Shown: positions 1-9,123 of the stretch, piece after piece
How positions within the stretch are numbered: position 1 is the stretch's first letter
Layout: each line of letters begins with the position of its first letter
NCBI RefSeq assembly: GCF_039614725.1
Contig: NZ_CP154859.1
Location: 434,001-498,000, forward strand
Origin: Thauera sp. JM12B12
Lineage (GTDB): Bacteria > Pseudomonadota > Gammaproteobacteria > Burkholderiales > Rhodocyclaceae
DNA: 64,000 nucleotides
Direction: 5' to 3'
Translations under genes and position numbers: made by a program
The notes under the pieces: model-generated
The model's database searches: none
What the model was told of the DNA's origin: nothing
Seen by the model: only the letters and a program-made list of their open reading frames with translations

Positions 1-690
1 ATGAAGGACGTGCGCGGCGGCTACGGCGACGCAGACATCCTGCACGGGGTGTCGATGACGGTGGGCGCGCGCGAGATCGTGGTCATCGTCGGCCCCAACG
101 GCGCGGGCAAATCCACCGCGATGAAGTCCGTGTTCGGCCTGCTCACCATCCGCGGCGGAAGCATCGTGTTCGACGGCGAGGAGATCACCGGCTGGGCGCC
201 CGACCGCATCGTCCAGCGCGGCATCTGCTACGTGCCGCAGGTGGACAACGTGTTCCGCGAGATGACGGTGCACGAGAACTTCGAGATGGGCGCCTTCCTG
301 CGCCGCGGCGACCTCTCCGCCGCCTATGACCGCGTGTATGGCCTCTTTCCCGACCTCAAGGCCAAGCGCAGGAACCTCGCCGGGGACCTCTCCGGCGGCC
401 AGCGCCAGATGGTGGCGATGGGCCGCGCGCTGATGCTCGACCCCAAGCTGCTGCTGCTCGACGAACCCACCGCCGGCCTCTCGCCCAAGTACATGGAACA
501 GATCTTCCAGATCACCCGCGACGTGCGCGACGCCGGTGTCTCCATCCTGCTCGTCGAGCAGCATGCCAAGCAGGCGCTCGCCTTCTGCGACCGCGGCTAT
601 GTGCTCGCCACCGGCGCCAACCGCCACGAGGGCAGCGGACAGGCCCTGCTCGCGGATCGCGAGGTGGCCGAGATGTTCCTCGGCGGCTAA
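1..690 (+). CDS. livF: Branched-chain amino acid ABC transporter ATPase (LivF type), possibly 5' truncated
   Basis: Cytoplasmic ATPase subunit of a branched-chain amino acid (HAAT-family) ABC importer. The 229 residues visible carry Walker A (GPNGAGKST, residues 31-39), the ABC signature LSGGQRQ (130-136) and Walker B LLLLDEP (150-156), with the switch His in VEQHA near residue 188. LivF proteins normally have a few more residues before the KDVRGGYG strand, so the ATG at base 1 may be internal and the true start may lie just outside the window. The permease livH follows after 15 bases and livM overlaps that, so this is one operon; the partner ATPase LivG would be expected immediately upstream. 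Substrate specificity (leucine, amides, urea or aromatic compounds) cannot be read from the ATPase. Confidence 0.9.
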   Translation: MKDVRGGYGDADILHGVSMTVGAREIVVIVGPNGAGKSTAMKSVFGLLTIRGGSIVFDGEEITGWAPDRIVQRGICYVPQVDNVFREMTVHENFEMGAFLRRGDLSAAYDRVYGLFPDLKAKRRNLAGDLSGGQRQMVAMGRALMLDPKLLLLDEPTAGLSPKYMEQIFQITRDVRDAGVSILLVEQHAKQALAFCDRGYVLATGANRHEGSGQALLADREVAEMFLGG

Positions 691-705
691 GGGAGTCCGG
701 CGCTC

Positions 706-1575
706 ATGACCTTCATGGATTTCCTCAACTTCCACCTCGTGCCCGGCATCGTGCTGGGCTCGATCTACGCGGTGGGCGCGATCGGCATCACGCTGGTGTT
801 CGGCATCCTGCGCTTCGCCCACTTCGCCCATGGCGACATGGCGACGCTCGGCGCCTTCGTCGCGCTCGCGCTCGTCGCCGGCGGCATGGACCCGTGGACT
901 GCGCTGCCGATCGCGATGGCGGTGGTCGCGGTGGTGTCGATCGGCGTCGACAAGGTGTTCTACGACTATCTCAAGGCGCGTCCCAAGATCGTCACCGTGA
1001 TGGCTTCGCTCGGCGTCGCCCTCATGCTGCGCTCGGTGGTGCAGGTGGTGTTCGGCGTGGATCCCCGCACCTACTCGAGCGGCATCGTGCGCCCGGACGA
1101 CTACTTCGGCATCCTGCTGCGCGACCGCGAGCTGTACACGCTCGCCGCGGTGGTGCTGATCGTGGTCGGGCTGGTGCTCTTCCTCGGCCATTCGCGCTGG
1201 GGCAAGGCGATGCGGGCGATGTCGGACAATCCTGATCTCGCGCGCCTGTCGGGCGTGGATAACCGCAAGGTCACGATGCTGACCTGGGCGATCGTCGGCG
1301 CGCTGTGCGCGGCCTCCGGCTTCATGCTCGGCATCAACACCGAGCTCGACTCGATGATGGGTTGGCAGGTGCTGCTGCCGATGTTCGCCGCCGCCATCCT
1401 CGGCGGCGTCGGCCGCGTCGAGGGCGCGGTGCTCGGCGGCCTCATCGTGGGTATCGCCGAGGAGATGTCGATCTTCATCCTGCCGGCGCAGTACAAGGCG
1501 GCCACCGCCTTCGCGCTGCTGCTGCTGATCCTGCTCGTCCGCCCGCGCGGCCTGCTCAACGGCAAGGTGCTCTGA
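706..1575 (+). CDS. livH: Branched-chain amino acid ABC transporter permease LivH
   Basis: Inner-membrane permease, 289 residues and almost entirely hydrophobic helices, as expected for LivH. The N-terminal segment (residues 8-35, GIVLGSIYAVGAIGITLVFG) and the following RFAHFAHGDM motif are typical of the family. The start at 706 has a GGGAG-like ribosome binding site just after the livF stop; a second Met lies at codon 4. The stop codon shares one base with the start of livM (TGATG), indicating translational coupling. With LivM it forms the heterodimeric channel for substrate delivered by the binding protein encoded downstream. Confidence 0.93.
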   Translation: MTFMDFLNFHLVPGIVLGSIYAVGAIGITLVFGILRFAHFAHGDMATLGAFVALALVAGGMDPWTALPIAMAVVAVVSIGVDKVFYDYLKARPKIVTVMASLGVALMLRSVVQVVFGVDPRTYSSGIVRPDDYFGILLRDRELYTLAAVVLIVVGLVLFLGHSRWGKAMRAMSDNPDLARLSGVDNRKVTMLTWAIVGALCAASGFMLGINTELDSMMGWQVLLPMFAAAILGGVGRVEGAVLGGLIVGIAEEMSIFILPAQYKAATAFALLLLILLVRPRGLLNGKVL

Positions 1576-2519
1576 TGGATCTGCTCGGTCTCGCCAACTA
1601 CGCGGTCTTCATGGCCATCCTGATCGGCATCTACGCGCTGCTCGCGCTCGGGCTGAACATCCAGTGGGGCTTCACCGGCCTGTTTAACGCCGGCATCGCG
1701 GGCTTTTTCGCGGTCGGCGCCTACACCTCGGCGGTGCTCACCAGCCTGCCGGCGAGCGGACGGCTGGGCGGCTACGAGCTGCCGCTCCTGGTGGGCTGGC
1801 TGGGCTCGATGGCGGCCGCGGGTCTGATCGCCTGGCCGATCGGCAAGATCTGCCTGCGCTTCCGCTCCGACTATCTGGCCATCGCCACCATCGGCATCGC
1901 CGAGATCATCCGCCTGGTGATCCGCACCGAGGACTGGCTCACCGGCGGCGTGCGCGGTGTCACCGGCGTGCCGCGCCCCTTCGGCGACCTCGACTACATG
2001 CCCTCGCAGATCGCCTATCTGGCCATCGTCGCCACCCTGGTGCTGGCCGCTTACCTGCTCGTCGAGCGCCAGGTGAAGGCGCCCTGGGGGCGGATGATGC
2101 GCGCAATCCGCGACAACGAGCTCGCCGCCGCGGCGATGGGCAAGCAGGTCGAGGCGCGCAGGCTGCAGGCCTTCGTCTTCGGTTCCGCGCTCATGGGCCT
2201 GGCCGGCGCGCTGTTCGTGCACTTCAACCGCTCGATCACGCCCGAGGCGATCGACCCGATGATCGCCACCTTCCTGATCTGGATCATGCTGATCCTGGGG
2301 GGCTCCGGCAACAACCGCGGCGCCATCCTCGGCGCGGCGCTGATCTGGATCATCTGGTCGGTCTCCGAACTGCTCACCGACCGCCTGCCCGCCGAGATCG
2401 CGGTGCAGGCCAAGTACGCCCGCGTGTTCATCATCGGTCTCACGCTGCAACTGGTGCTCCGCTTCCGGCCCGAGGGCCTGCTGCCCGAGCGCCAGGCGGG
2501 TTCGCCGCCGCACCGCTGA
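1575..2519 (+). CDS. livM: Branched-chain amino acid ABC transporter permease LivM
   Basis: Second membrane subunit of the importer, 314 residues. The ATG at 1575 overlaps the livH stop by one base; longer readings upstream in this frame only run through livH and are not plausible. Family features include the N-terminal helix followed by GLNIQWGFTGLFNAGIAGFF and the conserved SDYLAIATIGIAEIIR segment near residue 100. It is shorter than enterobacterial LivM, which has extra N-terminal helices, but matches the common short form of the family. Separated by 87 bases from the binding-protein gene, which has its own strong ribosome binding site. Confidence 0.93.
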   Translation: MDLLGLANYAVFMAILIGIYALLALGLNIQWGFTGLFNAGIAGFFAVGAYTSAVLTSLPASGRLGGYELPLLVGWLGSMAAAGLIAWPIGKICLRFRSDYLAIATIGIAEIIRLVIRTEDWLTGGVRGVTGVPRPFGDLDYMPSQIAYLAIVATLVLAAYLLVERQVKAPWGRMMRAIRDNELAAAAMGKQVEARRLQAFVFGSALMGLAGALFVHFNRSITPEAIDPMIATFLIWIMLILGGSGNNRGAILGAALIWIIWSVSELLTDRLPAEIAVQAKYARVFIIGLTLQLVLRFRPEGLLPERQAGSPPHR

Positions 2520-2606
2520 GCTGCGCTGCAACAGGAACTTCGTGGCGGGCCTGCCCCGGGCCCGAATCGACCATCAGGTGCTTCGGCACATTCAGGAGGT
2601 GAAAAG

Positions 2607-3812
2607 GTGAAGAAGAAAGCAATCGCAGGTCTGGTCGGCACCCTGCTCGGCGCCGCGCTCGTTGCCGCGCCGGCCCACGCACAGAACGTCAAGATCGGCC
2701 TGATGTCCGCCATCTCGGGTCCGATCGCGGCGCTCGCCCCGCCGATGGCGGCCGCTTCACGACTGGCCGTCACGCATGTCAACGAGCAGGGCGGCATCCT
2801 CAACGGCGGCAAGCTCGAGGTCGTGCTCGGCGACAGCGCATGCAACCCGCAGAACGCCACCGACGTCGCCACCAAGGCGGTGAACATCGACCGCGTGATC
2901 GCGGTGGTCGGTCCGGCCTGCTCGGGCGCGGTGCTCGCGTCGGCGAACTCGGTGACCATCCCCGCCGGCGTGCTGATGATCACCCCCTCGGGCACCTCGC
3001 CCGAGATCACCAAGCTCAAGGACAAGGACCTCGTCTTCCGCACCCTGCCGTCCGACGACTACCAGGGCCGGGCGCTCGCGCGCACGCTGAAGGCGCGCGG
3101 CATCGACAAGGTGGCGGTGGCCTACCTCAACAACGACTACGGCAAGGGCCTGGCCGAATCCTTCAAGGCCGAGTTCGAAGCCAATGGCGGCACCCTCGCC
3201 GGCTACTCCGGCCACGAGGAGGGCAAGGCTTCCTACCGCTCCGAGCTGGCTGCGCTCGCCCGCGGTGGCGCCGACACGCTCATCATCTTCGACTACGGCG
3301 ATGGCACCGGCCTCACCCTGCTGCGCCAGGCGCTCGAGAACAATTTCTTCAAGACCTTCGTCGGCGCCGACGGCATGAAGTCCGAGGGCCTGGTGAAGTC
3401 GATCGGGGCGCAGAACCTCGGTGGCTTCTTCGTCTCCGCGCCGGTGGGCGAAGCCTCGGCCTCGCTGGACAACTTCAACAAGGCCTACAAGGCGGCGGGC
3501 GAGAACATCGACGCCGTGTTCGCCACCACCTCGTATGACGCGGCCTTCCTCGCCGCGCTGGCGATCGAGAAGGCCGGCGGCGACAAGGGCAAGCTGGCCG
3601 AGTCGCTGCGCGCGGTGGCGAGCGCGCCGGGCGAGCCGATCCTCGCCGGCGAGTGGGCCAAGGCCAAGAAACTGATCGCCGAGGGCAAGGACATCGACTA
3701 CAAGGGCGCCGGCGGCGACCACGAGTTCGATGCTGCCGGCGACGTGCCGGGCACGTACGCCTTCTTCAAGGTCAGCGGCACGGGCTACGAGTCGATCGCC
3801 GACATGAAGTAA
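2607..3812 (+). CDS. Periplasmic branched-chain amino acid-type substrate-binding protein
   Basis: Solute-binding protein of the livFHM transporter, 401 residues, type-1 periplasmic binding fold (LivK/Peripla_BP_6 family). GTG start at 2607, chosen because an AGGAGG lies 7 bases upstream. A clear Sec signal peptide (MKKKAIAGLVG..., hydrophobic core, cleavage after AHA at residue 25) precedes the mature domain starting QNVKIGL. The conserved first strand with SGPIAALA, NGGKLEVVLGDSACNPQNA and the VVGPACSGAVLASA segment identify the family. Specificity is not evident. Position last in the operon, separated from livM by a leader, may allow higher expression than the membrane subunits. It ends at a palindromic terminator. 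Confidence 0.9.
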   Translation: MKKKAIAGLVGTLLGAALVAAPAHAQNVKIGLMSAISGPIAALAPPMAAASRLAVTHVNEQGGILNGGKLEVVLGDSACNPQNATDVATKAVNIDRVIAVVGPACSGAVLASANSVTIPAGVLMITPSGTSPEITKLKDKDLVFRTLPSDDYQGRALARTLKARGIDKVAVAYLNNDYGKGLAESFKAEFEANGGTLAGYSGHEEGKASYRSELAALARGGADTLIIFDYGDGTGLTLLRQALENNFFKTFVGADGMKSEGLVKSIGAQNLGGFFVSAPVGEASASLDNFNKAYKAAGENIDAVFATTSYDAAFLAALAIEKAGGDKGKLAESLRAVASAPGEPILAGEWAKAKKLIAEGKDIDYKGAGGDHEFDAAGDVPGTYAFFKVSGTGYESIADMK

Positions 3813-3839
3813 GGCATCCGCAGCGCGGCGGAGTGCGCA

Positions 3840-3874
3840 AGGGCCGGCCGGGGCAACCCGGGCCGGCCCTGTTT
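3840..3874. terminator. Bidirectional intrinsic terminator between the liv-type and aap operons
   Basis: Inverted repeat AGGGCCGGCC (3840-3849) / GGCCGGCCCT (3861-3870) with an 11-base loop, followed on the plus strand by GTTT. It lies between two convergent operons, 28 bases after the binding-protein stop and 32 bases before the aapP stop, so it can serve both. The U-tract is weak on either strand; the call rests on the perfect 10-bp arms and position. Confidence 0.65.
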
Positions 3875-3905
3875 CATTCGGGCGTCGCTCGAGCGCCGGC
3901 CCGGG

Positions 3906-4676
3906 TCAGTGATTGAGGATCTGGCCGAGGAAGGTCTTGGTGCGCTCGTTCTGCGGATTGGCGAAGAAGGTCTCCGGTGGCGCCTCCTCGATGATCTCGC
4001 CGCGGTCCATGAAGATGACGCGGTCGGCCACCGTGCGCGCGAAGCCCATCTCGTGCGTCACGCACAGCATCGTCATGCCGCTCTCGGCGAGCTGGATCAT
4101 CGTGTCGAGCACTTCCTTGACCATCTCCGGGTCGAGCGCCGAGGTGGGTTCGTCGAACAGCATGATCTTCGGCTTCATGCACAGCGCGCGCGCAATCGCG
4201 ACCCGCTGCTGCTGGCCGCCCGAGAGTTGACCGGGGTACTTGCCCGCCTGCTCCGGAATGCGCACCCGCTCGAGGTAGTGCATGGCCACTTCTTCGGCCT
4301 CGCGCTTGGGCATGTTGCGCACCCACATCGGCGCCAGCGTGCAGTTCTGCAGCACGGTGAGGTGCGGGAACAGGTTGAAGTGCTGGAAGACCATGCCGAC
4401 CTCGCGGCGGATGGCCTCGATATGCTTGAGATCCGAGGTGAGCTCGACGCCGTCGACCACGATGCGGCCCTTCTGGTGTTCCTCGAGCCGGTTGATGCAG
4501 CGGATCGTGGTCGACTTTCCCGAGCCGGAGGGGCCGCACAGCACGATGCGCTCACCCTGCCGGACGGCGAGGTCGATGTCCTTGAGAACGTGGAATTCGC
4601 CGTACCACTTGTTTACACCCTCCATGCGGATCATGACGTCCTCGCCGAGGAGGTGCGTGTTCGTATTCTCGGTCAT
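3906..4676 (-). CDS. aapP: General L-amino acid ABC transporter ATPase AapP
   Basis: ATPase of a polar/general L-amino acid importer (PAAT family), 256 residues, matching AapP of rhizobia in length. Walker [10 protein letters not shown] at residues 48-56, signature LSGGQQQR, Walker B followed by [10 protein letters not shown], and the H-loop in VTHEMGFA. The N-terminal extension before [12 protein letters not shown] is also typical of AapP. Last gene of the aapJQMP operon on the minus strand, 12 bases after aapM. GlnQ/GltL-type ATPases are nearly indistinguishable by sequence alone, so the name rests on the operon, where two large permeases of the AapQ/AapM type are present. Confidence 0.92.
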   Translation of the reverse strand: MTENTNTHLLGEDVMIRMEGVNKWYGEFHVLKDIDLAVRQGERIVLCGPSGSGKSTTIRCINRLEEHQKGRIVVDGVELTSDLKHIEAIRREVGMVFQHFNLFPHLTVLQNCTLAPMWVRNMPKREAEEVAMHYLERVRIPEQAGKYPGQLSGGQQQRVAIARALCMKPKIMLFDEPTSALDPEMVKEVLDTMIQLAESGMTMLCVTHEMGFARTVADRVIFMDRGEIIEEAPPETFFANPQNERTKTFLGQILNH

Positions 4677-4688
4677 GCTGGGAAGGTC

Positions 4689-5786
4689 CTATCGTTTGTG
4701 TCCGGTATGCAGGCGGCGCTCGAGGCGCATCGAATAGCGCGACATGCCGAAGCAGAAGATCCAGTACACCGCTGCGGCGAAGACGTAGCCCTCGGTGGAG
4801 AAGCCGAGCCATGCGGGGTCGACGGTCGCCTGGTGGATGCTGTTGAAGAGGTCGAACAGTCCGATGATGATCACCAGGCTGGTGTCCTTGAACAGGGCGA
4901 TGAAGGTGTTGACGATGCCCGGGATCACCAGCTTGAGCGCCTGTGGAAGGATGACCAGGCCCATGACCCGCCAGTAGCCGAGCCCGAGCGCGCGTGCCGC
5001 CTCGTACTGTCCCTTGGGGATGGCCTGCAGGCCGCCCCGCACCACTTCCGCGATATATGCGGCTTCGAAGAGCGTGACGGCGATGAGCGCGCGCAGCAGC
5101 TTGTCGATGCTGACCTGCTCGGGCAGGAACAACGGCAGCATCACCGAGGACATGAACAACACCGTGATGAGCGGCACGCCGCGCCAGAACTCGATGAAAG
5201 TGACGCAGATCACCCGGATCGCCGGCATGTCCGAACGTCTGCCGAGCGCGAGCAGGATGCCGATGGGCATCGCGCCGGCGATGCCGACCACCGCGATCAC
5301 CAGGGTCAGCATCAGGCCGCCCCATTGGCTGGTCTCGACGATGTCCAGGCCCGGCCCGCCATAGAGCAGCCAGAACGCGAGCCAGGGATAGACGAGCAGG
5401 TAGCCCACCCCGTAGACCCACTTCTTGGGCATCGTGCGGATGAACAGGGGCGCGGCGCCAACGACGGCCAACATCACCGTGAGGTCCACCCGCCAGCGCA
5501 GCTCTGACGGATAGAAGCCGTACATGAACTGGCTGAACCGGCTCTGGATGAAGACCCAGCAGGCGCCGCCCGCGCTGCAGTCGTTGCGGCTCGTGCCGCT
5601 CCAGGTGGCATCGAAGAAGGCCCAGTTCAGCGCGGGCGGTACCATCAGCCAAAGCAGCCAGACCGAGACGAGCGTGAGCAGGGTGTTGAAGGGGCTCGAG
5701 AAAAGGTTGGCACGCAGCCAGCCGGCGACGCCGACCGACATCGCGGGCGGTGGCAGGCTGGGCTTGAAGTGGTGTGTGGTGCTCAT
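4689..5786 (-). CDS. aapM: General L-amino acid ABC transporter permease AapM
   Basis: Inner-membrane permease of the Aap system, 365 residues, much longer than GltK/HisM-type permeases because of an N-terminal extension with extra helices (WLRANLFSSPFNTLLTLVSVW) that is characteristic of AapM/BztC. The C-terminal half holds the binding-protein-dependent transport domain with EAAYIAEVVRGGLQAIPKGQ and the EAA loop EAARALGLGYWRVMGLVILPQA contacting the ATPase. Lies between aapQ (15 bases upstream) and aapP, all on the minus strand. Confidence 0.93.
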   Translation of the reverse strand: MSTTHHFKPSLPPPAMSVGVAGWLRANLFSSPFNTLLTLVSVWLLWLMVPPALNWAFFDATWSGTSRNDCSAGGACWVFIQSRFSQFMYGFYPSELRWRVDLTVMLAVVGAAPLFIRTMPKKWVYGVGYLLVYPWLAFWLLYGGPGLDIVETSQWGGLMLTLVIAVVGIAGAMPIGILLALGRRSDMPAIRVICVTFIEFWRGVPLITVLFMSSVMLPLFLPEQVSIDKLLRALIAVTLFEAAYIAEVVRGGLQAIPKGQYEAARALGLGYWRVMGLVILPQALKLVIPGIVNTFIALFKDTSLVIIIGLFDLFNSIHQATVDPAWLGFSTEGYVFAAAVYWIFCFGMSRYSMRLERRLHTGHKR

Positions 5787-5801
5787 CGGCGTGTCGCCCC
5801 C

Positions 5802-6986
5802 TCAGCGTTCGACCAGCGCGATGCGCTTGTTGTAGATGTTCATCAGGACCGAGATCGCGAGGCTGATCGCCAGATAGACGGACATCGTTATGGCGATGGT
5901 CTCGATCGCCTGCCCGGTCTGGTTGAGCGCAGTGCCCGCGAACACGGAGACGAGGTCCGGGTAGCCGATCGCAGCGGCGAGCGACGAGTTCTTGACCAGG
6001 TTGAGGTACTGGCTGGTGAGCGGCGGGATGATCACCCGCATCGCCTGCGGCAGGATGACCAGGCGCAGCGTCGGCCCCGGGCGCAGCCCCAGCGAGCGGG
6101 CAGCTTCGGTCTGGCCGTGGCTGACGGACTGGATGCCCGAGCGAACGATTTCGGCGATGAACGCGGCGGTGTAGATCGATAGCGCCAGGGTGAGCGCCAC
6201 CAGCTCCGGGATCACCACCCAGCCGCCGCGGAAATTGAAGCCCGCCAGCTCCGGAACGCTCCACTGCAGCGGGGCGCCGGCGACACCGATGGCCGCCGCG
6301 GGCAGCGCGATGATCAGCACGGCGCAAAGCGCGAACAGCGGAAAGGACTGACCGGTCGCTTCCCGTCTGACCCTTGCCCAGCGCGCCAGCGCGATGCAGG
6401 CGACGATGGCGACGCCGAGCGCGGTGACGAAGATCCCGAAGCCTTCCGCCGCACTCGGCGAGGGCAGGTAGAGGCCGCGTATGTTCAGGAAGATCGTGTC
6501 GCCGAGTGCGTGGCTCTGGCGGGGCCCCGGCATGGTCCGCAGCACCGCGAAGTACCAGAAGAAGATCTGCAGCAGCGGCGGAATGTTGCGGAAGATTTCG
6601 ATGTAGATGGCGGCCAGGCGGCTCATCAACCAGTTCGGCGACAGGCGCGCGATGCCGATGATGAAGCCGATCGCCGTGGCCAGGATGATGCCGAGCACGG
6701 CGACGAGCAGCGTGTTGAGCAGGCCGACGAGGAAGACGCGGCCGTAGGTGTCGCTCTCGCTGTAGGGGATGAGCGACTGCAGGATGCCGAAACCGGCGGA
6801 GCTGTCCAGGAAGTCGAACCCCGAGGTGATGCCGCGTTGCGCGAGGTTGGACTGCGTGTTGTGGAACAGGTACCAGCCGACCGCGACCACGGTCGCGATC
6901 GCGAGCACCTGGAACACCATGCCCCGTATCCTGGGGTCGTTGAGCATGGAGGTCTGCTGCGGCGGGCTGCTTTCCGGATTGCGCAT
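5802..6986 (-). CDS. aapQ: General L-amino acid ABC transporter permease AapQ
   Basis: First permease of the Aap transporter, 394 residues, consistent with AapQ/BztB size. The N-terminal helix (VFQVLAIATVVAVGWYLFHN) is followed by the characteristic NLAQRGITSGFDFL motif and GFIIGIARLSPNWL; the EAA loop is TEAARSLGLRPGPTLRLVILPQA. Pairs with AapM. It is separated from aapJ by 88 bases containing a stable stem-loop, a common arrangement that keeps permease expression lower than binding-protein expression. Confidence 0.93.
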   Translation of the reverse strand: MRNPESSPPQQTSMLNDPRIRGMVFQVLAIATVVAVGWYLFHNTQSNLAQRGITSGFDFLDSSAGFGILQSLIPYSESDTYGRVFLVGLLNTLLVAVLGIILATAIGFIIGIARLSPNWLMSRLAAIYIEIFRNIPPLLQIFFWYFAVLRTMPGPRQSHALGDTIFLNIRGLYLPSPSAAEGFGIFVTALGVAIVACIALARWARVRREATGQSFPLFALCAVLIIALPAAAIGVAGAPLQWSVPELAGFNFRGGWVVIPELVALTLALSIYTAAFIAEIVRSGIQSVSHGQTEAARSLGLRPGPTLRLVILPQAMRVIIPPLTSQYLNLVKNSSLAAAIGYPDLVSVFAGTALNQTGQAIETIAITMSVYLAISLAISVLMNIYNKRIALVER

Positions 6987-7022
6987 GCGGAGCTCGGTCG
7001 GAGAAGGTGGGGCTGCGGTCGA

Positions 7023-7052
7023 ACCCGGACGCCGCGCCTGCAGCGTCCGGGT
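7023..7052 (-). terminator. Intercistronic stem-loop between aapJ and aapQ
   Basis: Perfect 10-bp inverted repeat ACCCGGACGC (7023-7032) / GCGTCCGGGT (7043-7052) with a 10-base loop, located just after the aapJ stop. No U-run follows on the minus strand, so it is more likely an mRNA-stabilising or partially terminating structure that raises aapJ over aapQMP than a full terminator. Seen directly; the role is inferred from the usual arrangement in such operons. Confidence 0.6.
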
Positions 7053-7074
7053 CGGAAGGCGTCAGCGGACGGTG

Positions 7075-8103
7075 TCAGCGCACCGGGGGCGCATACTGCA
7101 GGCCGCCGGCGTTCCACAGCGCGTTCTGGCCGCGTGCGATCTTGAGCTCGCTGCCCATGCCGACGTTGCGCTCGAACATCTCGCCGTAGTTGCCGACCTG
7201 CTTGACCATGTTGAGCACCCAGTCCTTGGAGAGCTTCAGGTCCTTGCCATAGTCGCCATCGGCGCCGAGCAGGCGGCGGACGTCGGGGTTGGTCGAGCCT
7301 GCCGCCTCCTTCACGACGTTGGCGGACGTGATGCCGGCCTCCTCTGCGTTGAGGAGAGCGAACAGCGTCCAGCGCACGATGTTGAACCACTCGTCGTCGC
7401 CTTGGCGCACCAGCGGGCCCAGGGGCTCCTTGGAGATCACTTCGGGGAGCACCACGTAGTCGTCAGGGTTGGCGAGCTTGATGCGCTGCGCGTAAAGCTG
7501 CGATTGGTCCGAGGTGAGCACGTCGCAACGGCCGGCCTCCAGCGCGACGATGGTCTCGTCGGACTTGTCGTAGGTGATCGGGGTGTACTTCATCCCCTTG
7601 CTGCGGAAGTAGTCCGCGAGGTTGAGCTCGGTCGTCGTGCCCGCCTGGATGCAGACCGCAGCGCCGTCGAGCTCCTTCGCGCTCTTCACGCCGAGCTTCT
7701 TGTTAACGAGGAAGCCCTGGCCGTCGTAATACGTGACCCCGGCGAAGTGCAGGCCCATGCCGGCATCGCGTGAGCTCGTCCAGGTCGTATTGCGCGACAG
7801 GATGTCGACCTCTCCCGACTGCAGCGCAGTGAAGCGCTCCTTGGCAGTCAGCGGCGTGAAGCGAACCTTGCTCGCATCGCCGAACACGGCAGCGGCGACG
7901 GCCCGGCAAACGTCCACATCGATGCCCTTGTGGTTGCCCTGCGCGTCGGTATAGGAGAAGCCCGGCAGGCCATCGCTGACGCCGCACTGCACATGCCCCT
8001 TCTTCATGACGGCATCGAGTGTGCTGCCTGCGCTGGCCTGGGTCGACAGACCCAGCGTCGTGGCGGCGAGAATGGACAGGGCTACGGTTCTTACAGGCTT
8101 CAT
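7075..8103 (-). CDS. aapJ: General L-amino acid ABC transporter periplasmic binding protein AapJ
   Basis: Periplasmic receptor of the Aap importer, 342 residues, the family's usual length. Start set at the ATG at 8103, six bases after a GGAGG; a TTG codon directly before it is ignored. Signal peptide with cleavage after ASA (residue 25). The SBP_bac_3 fold is recognisable from TLDAVMKKGHVQCGVSDGLP near the N-terminus, GIDVDVCRAVAAAVFGD, the TAKERFTALQSGEVDILSRN ligand-binding segment, and the AapJ/BztA-specific GMGLHFAGVTYYDGQGFLV. First gene of the operon, so its promoter must lie in the roughly 500-base region upstream. Confidence 0.94.
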   Translation of the reverse strand: MKPVRTVALSILAATTLGLSTQASAGSTLDAVMKKGHVQCGVSDGLPGFSYTDAQGNHKGIDVDVCRAVAAAVFGDASKVRFTPLTAKERFTALQSGEVDILSRNTTWTSSRDAGMGLHFAGVTYYDGQGFLVNKKLGVKSAKELDGAAVCIQAGTTTELNLADYFRSKGMKYTPITYDKSDETIVALEAGRCDVLTSDQSQLYAQRIKLANPDDYVVLPEVISKEPLGPLVRQGDDEWFNIVRWTLFALLNAEEAGITSANVVKEAAGSTNPDVRRLLGADGDYGKDLKLSKDWVLNMVKQVGNYGEMFERNVGMGSELKIARGQNALWNAGGLQYAPPVR

Positions 8104-8618
8104 CAAACACCTCCGAAAGGTTTTGGGGTTTCGACTTTGCTGGGGCGTGCCAACGGGCCGCGGGGGCCGTGTGTTCCGGACCGCGTGGAGCAGTATTTCG
8201 TCTGCAGGCGGGCTCCCGCAAGGCCGATAGGGAAACTACGGAGGCCTGTCGAGATGACGCCCCGCCCCGTTGGAAGCAGAAACCGTGCCGAAATTGATGC
8301 GATGCAATAAGTGTCTGATATGAAAAAGGAAGGGGGTGATGCGCGGGCGCAGGAGGGGCGCGAGCCTCCCGTATTGGTGCATGAACGCGCGGCGCTGAAC
8401 CGTATTCGGGCGCCCACCGTGGGGGTGGGGCAGGCTTGGGCCGCCGCCGCGCGCACGGCGCGGGCGATGCAACGCAATATGTCGCCGGGGAGCCCGCGCC
8501 GCGTGCGTTCTTGCAAACATTCACCACCGCCCGCTTGATTTGCGCGTGCGCCTGACCGATCCTCGGCGACGTCGCGCGGGTGCAGTCGCGCGCCCGTTGC
8601 GGTTCAACCGGAGTCACC
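8104..8618. other. Non-coding region between aapJ and the lipoprotein pair
   Basis: About 515 bases between divergent transcription units. It must contain the aap promoter (minus strand) and probably the promoter for the lipoprotein genes (plus strand). The stretch around 8290-8330 is relatively AT-rich (ttgatgcgatgcaataag) and is the likeliest promoter area, but I cannot assign convincing -35/-10 or -24/-12 boxes. Several short open frames here lack ribosome binding sites and family features. Confidence 0.4.
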
Positions 8619-9110
8619 ATGAAGCGCCTGCTAGCCTGGATCTGCGGCCTGTTGTCAGCGATCGGCATCACCGCCTGCGATTACATCAATGTGAAGGAAC
8701 TCCAGCCCGGAGTCTCGACCGCGCAGGAGGTGCGCGAGCGCTTCGGTCCGCCGCACATGGAATGGCGCAACGAGGACGGCTCGCTGACCTGGGAGTTCAG
8801 CCGCCAGCCGCAGGGCATCGAGTGCTTCATGATCACGATCGGTCCGGACCAGATCCTGCGCCAGATCGACCAGGTGCTGAACGAGGAGACCTTCGCCCGG
8901 GTCCAACACGGCATGAACGGCGACCAGGTCCGTCGCCTGCTCGGCAAACCGGCGTCCAGCCAGTTCTTCCAGCTCAAGCAGGAGACGGTCTGGGAGTGGC
9001 GGATCTCGCATGGGCCCGACGGCACCAGCGATGCGGTCTTCTTCACGGTCTCGTTCAACAACGAGGGCCGGGTCACGGGCACCGGACGCTATACCCAGTA
9101 CAAGCGCTAG
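8619..9110 (+). CDS. BamE/SmpA-like lipoprotein, first of a tandem pair
   Basis: Predicted lipoprotein of 163 residues. Start at 8619 (MKRLLAW...) because it gives a proper lipoprotein signal ending ITAC, with the lipidated Cys at residue 20; a longer reading from 8580 would put a polar extension before it. The mature part contains two copies of a BamE-like fold signature: STAQEVRERFGPPHMEW and, about 70 residues later, MNGDQVRRLLGKPASSQFF, each followed by a tryptophan-rich strand. BamE proper is shorter and belongs to the outer-membrane assembly complex; this double-motif form is a relative of unknown role. The gene 13 bases downstream is a paralogue. Confidence 0.75.
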   Translation: MKRLLAWICGLLSAIGITACDYINVKELQPGVSTAQEVRERFGPPHMEWRNEDGSLTWEFSRQPQGIECFMITIGPDQILRQIDQVLNEETFARVQHGMNGDQVRRLLGKPASSQFFQLKQETVWEWRISHGPDGTSDAVFFTVSFNNEGRVTGTGRYTQYKR

Positions 9111-9123
9111 ACGGGAGGTCGAG

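Noticed and set aside
8280..8330. A sigma-54 promoter upstream of aapJ
   Set aside because: GGCAC and TTGCA occur close together, but in the wrong order and spacing for a -24/-12 promoter on either strand.
8104..8538. Short open frames on both strands upstream of aapJ
   Set aside because: No ribosome binding sites, no recognisable sequence, and mutual overlap; the region is more likely regulatory.
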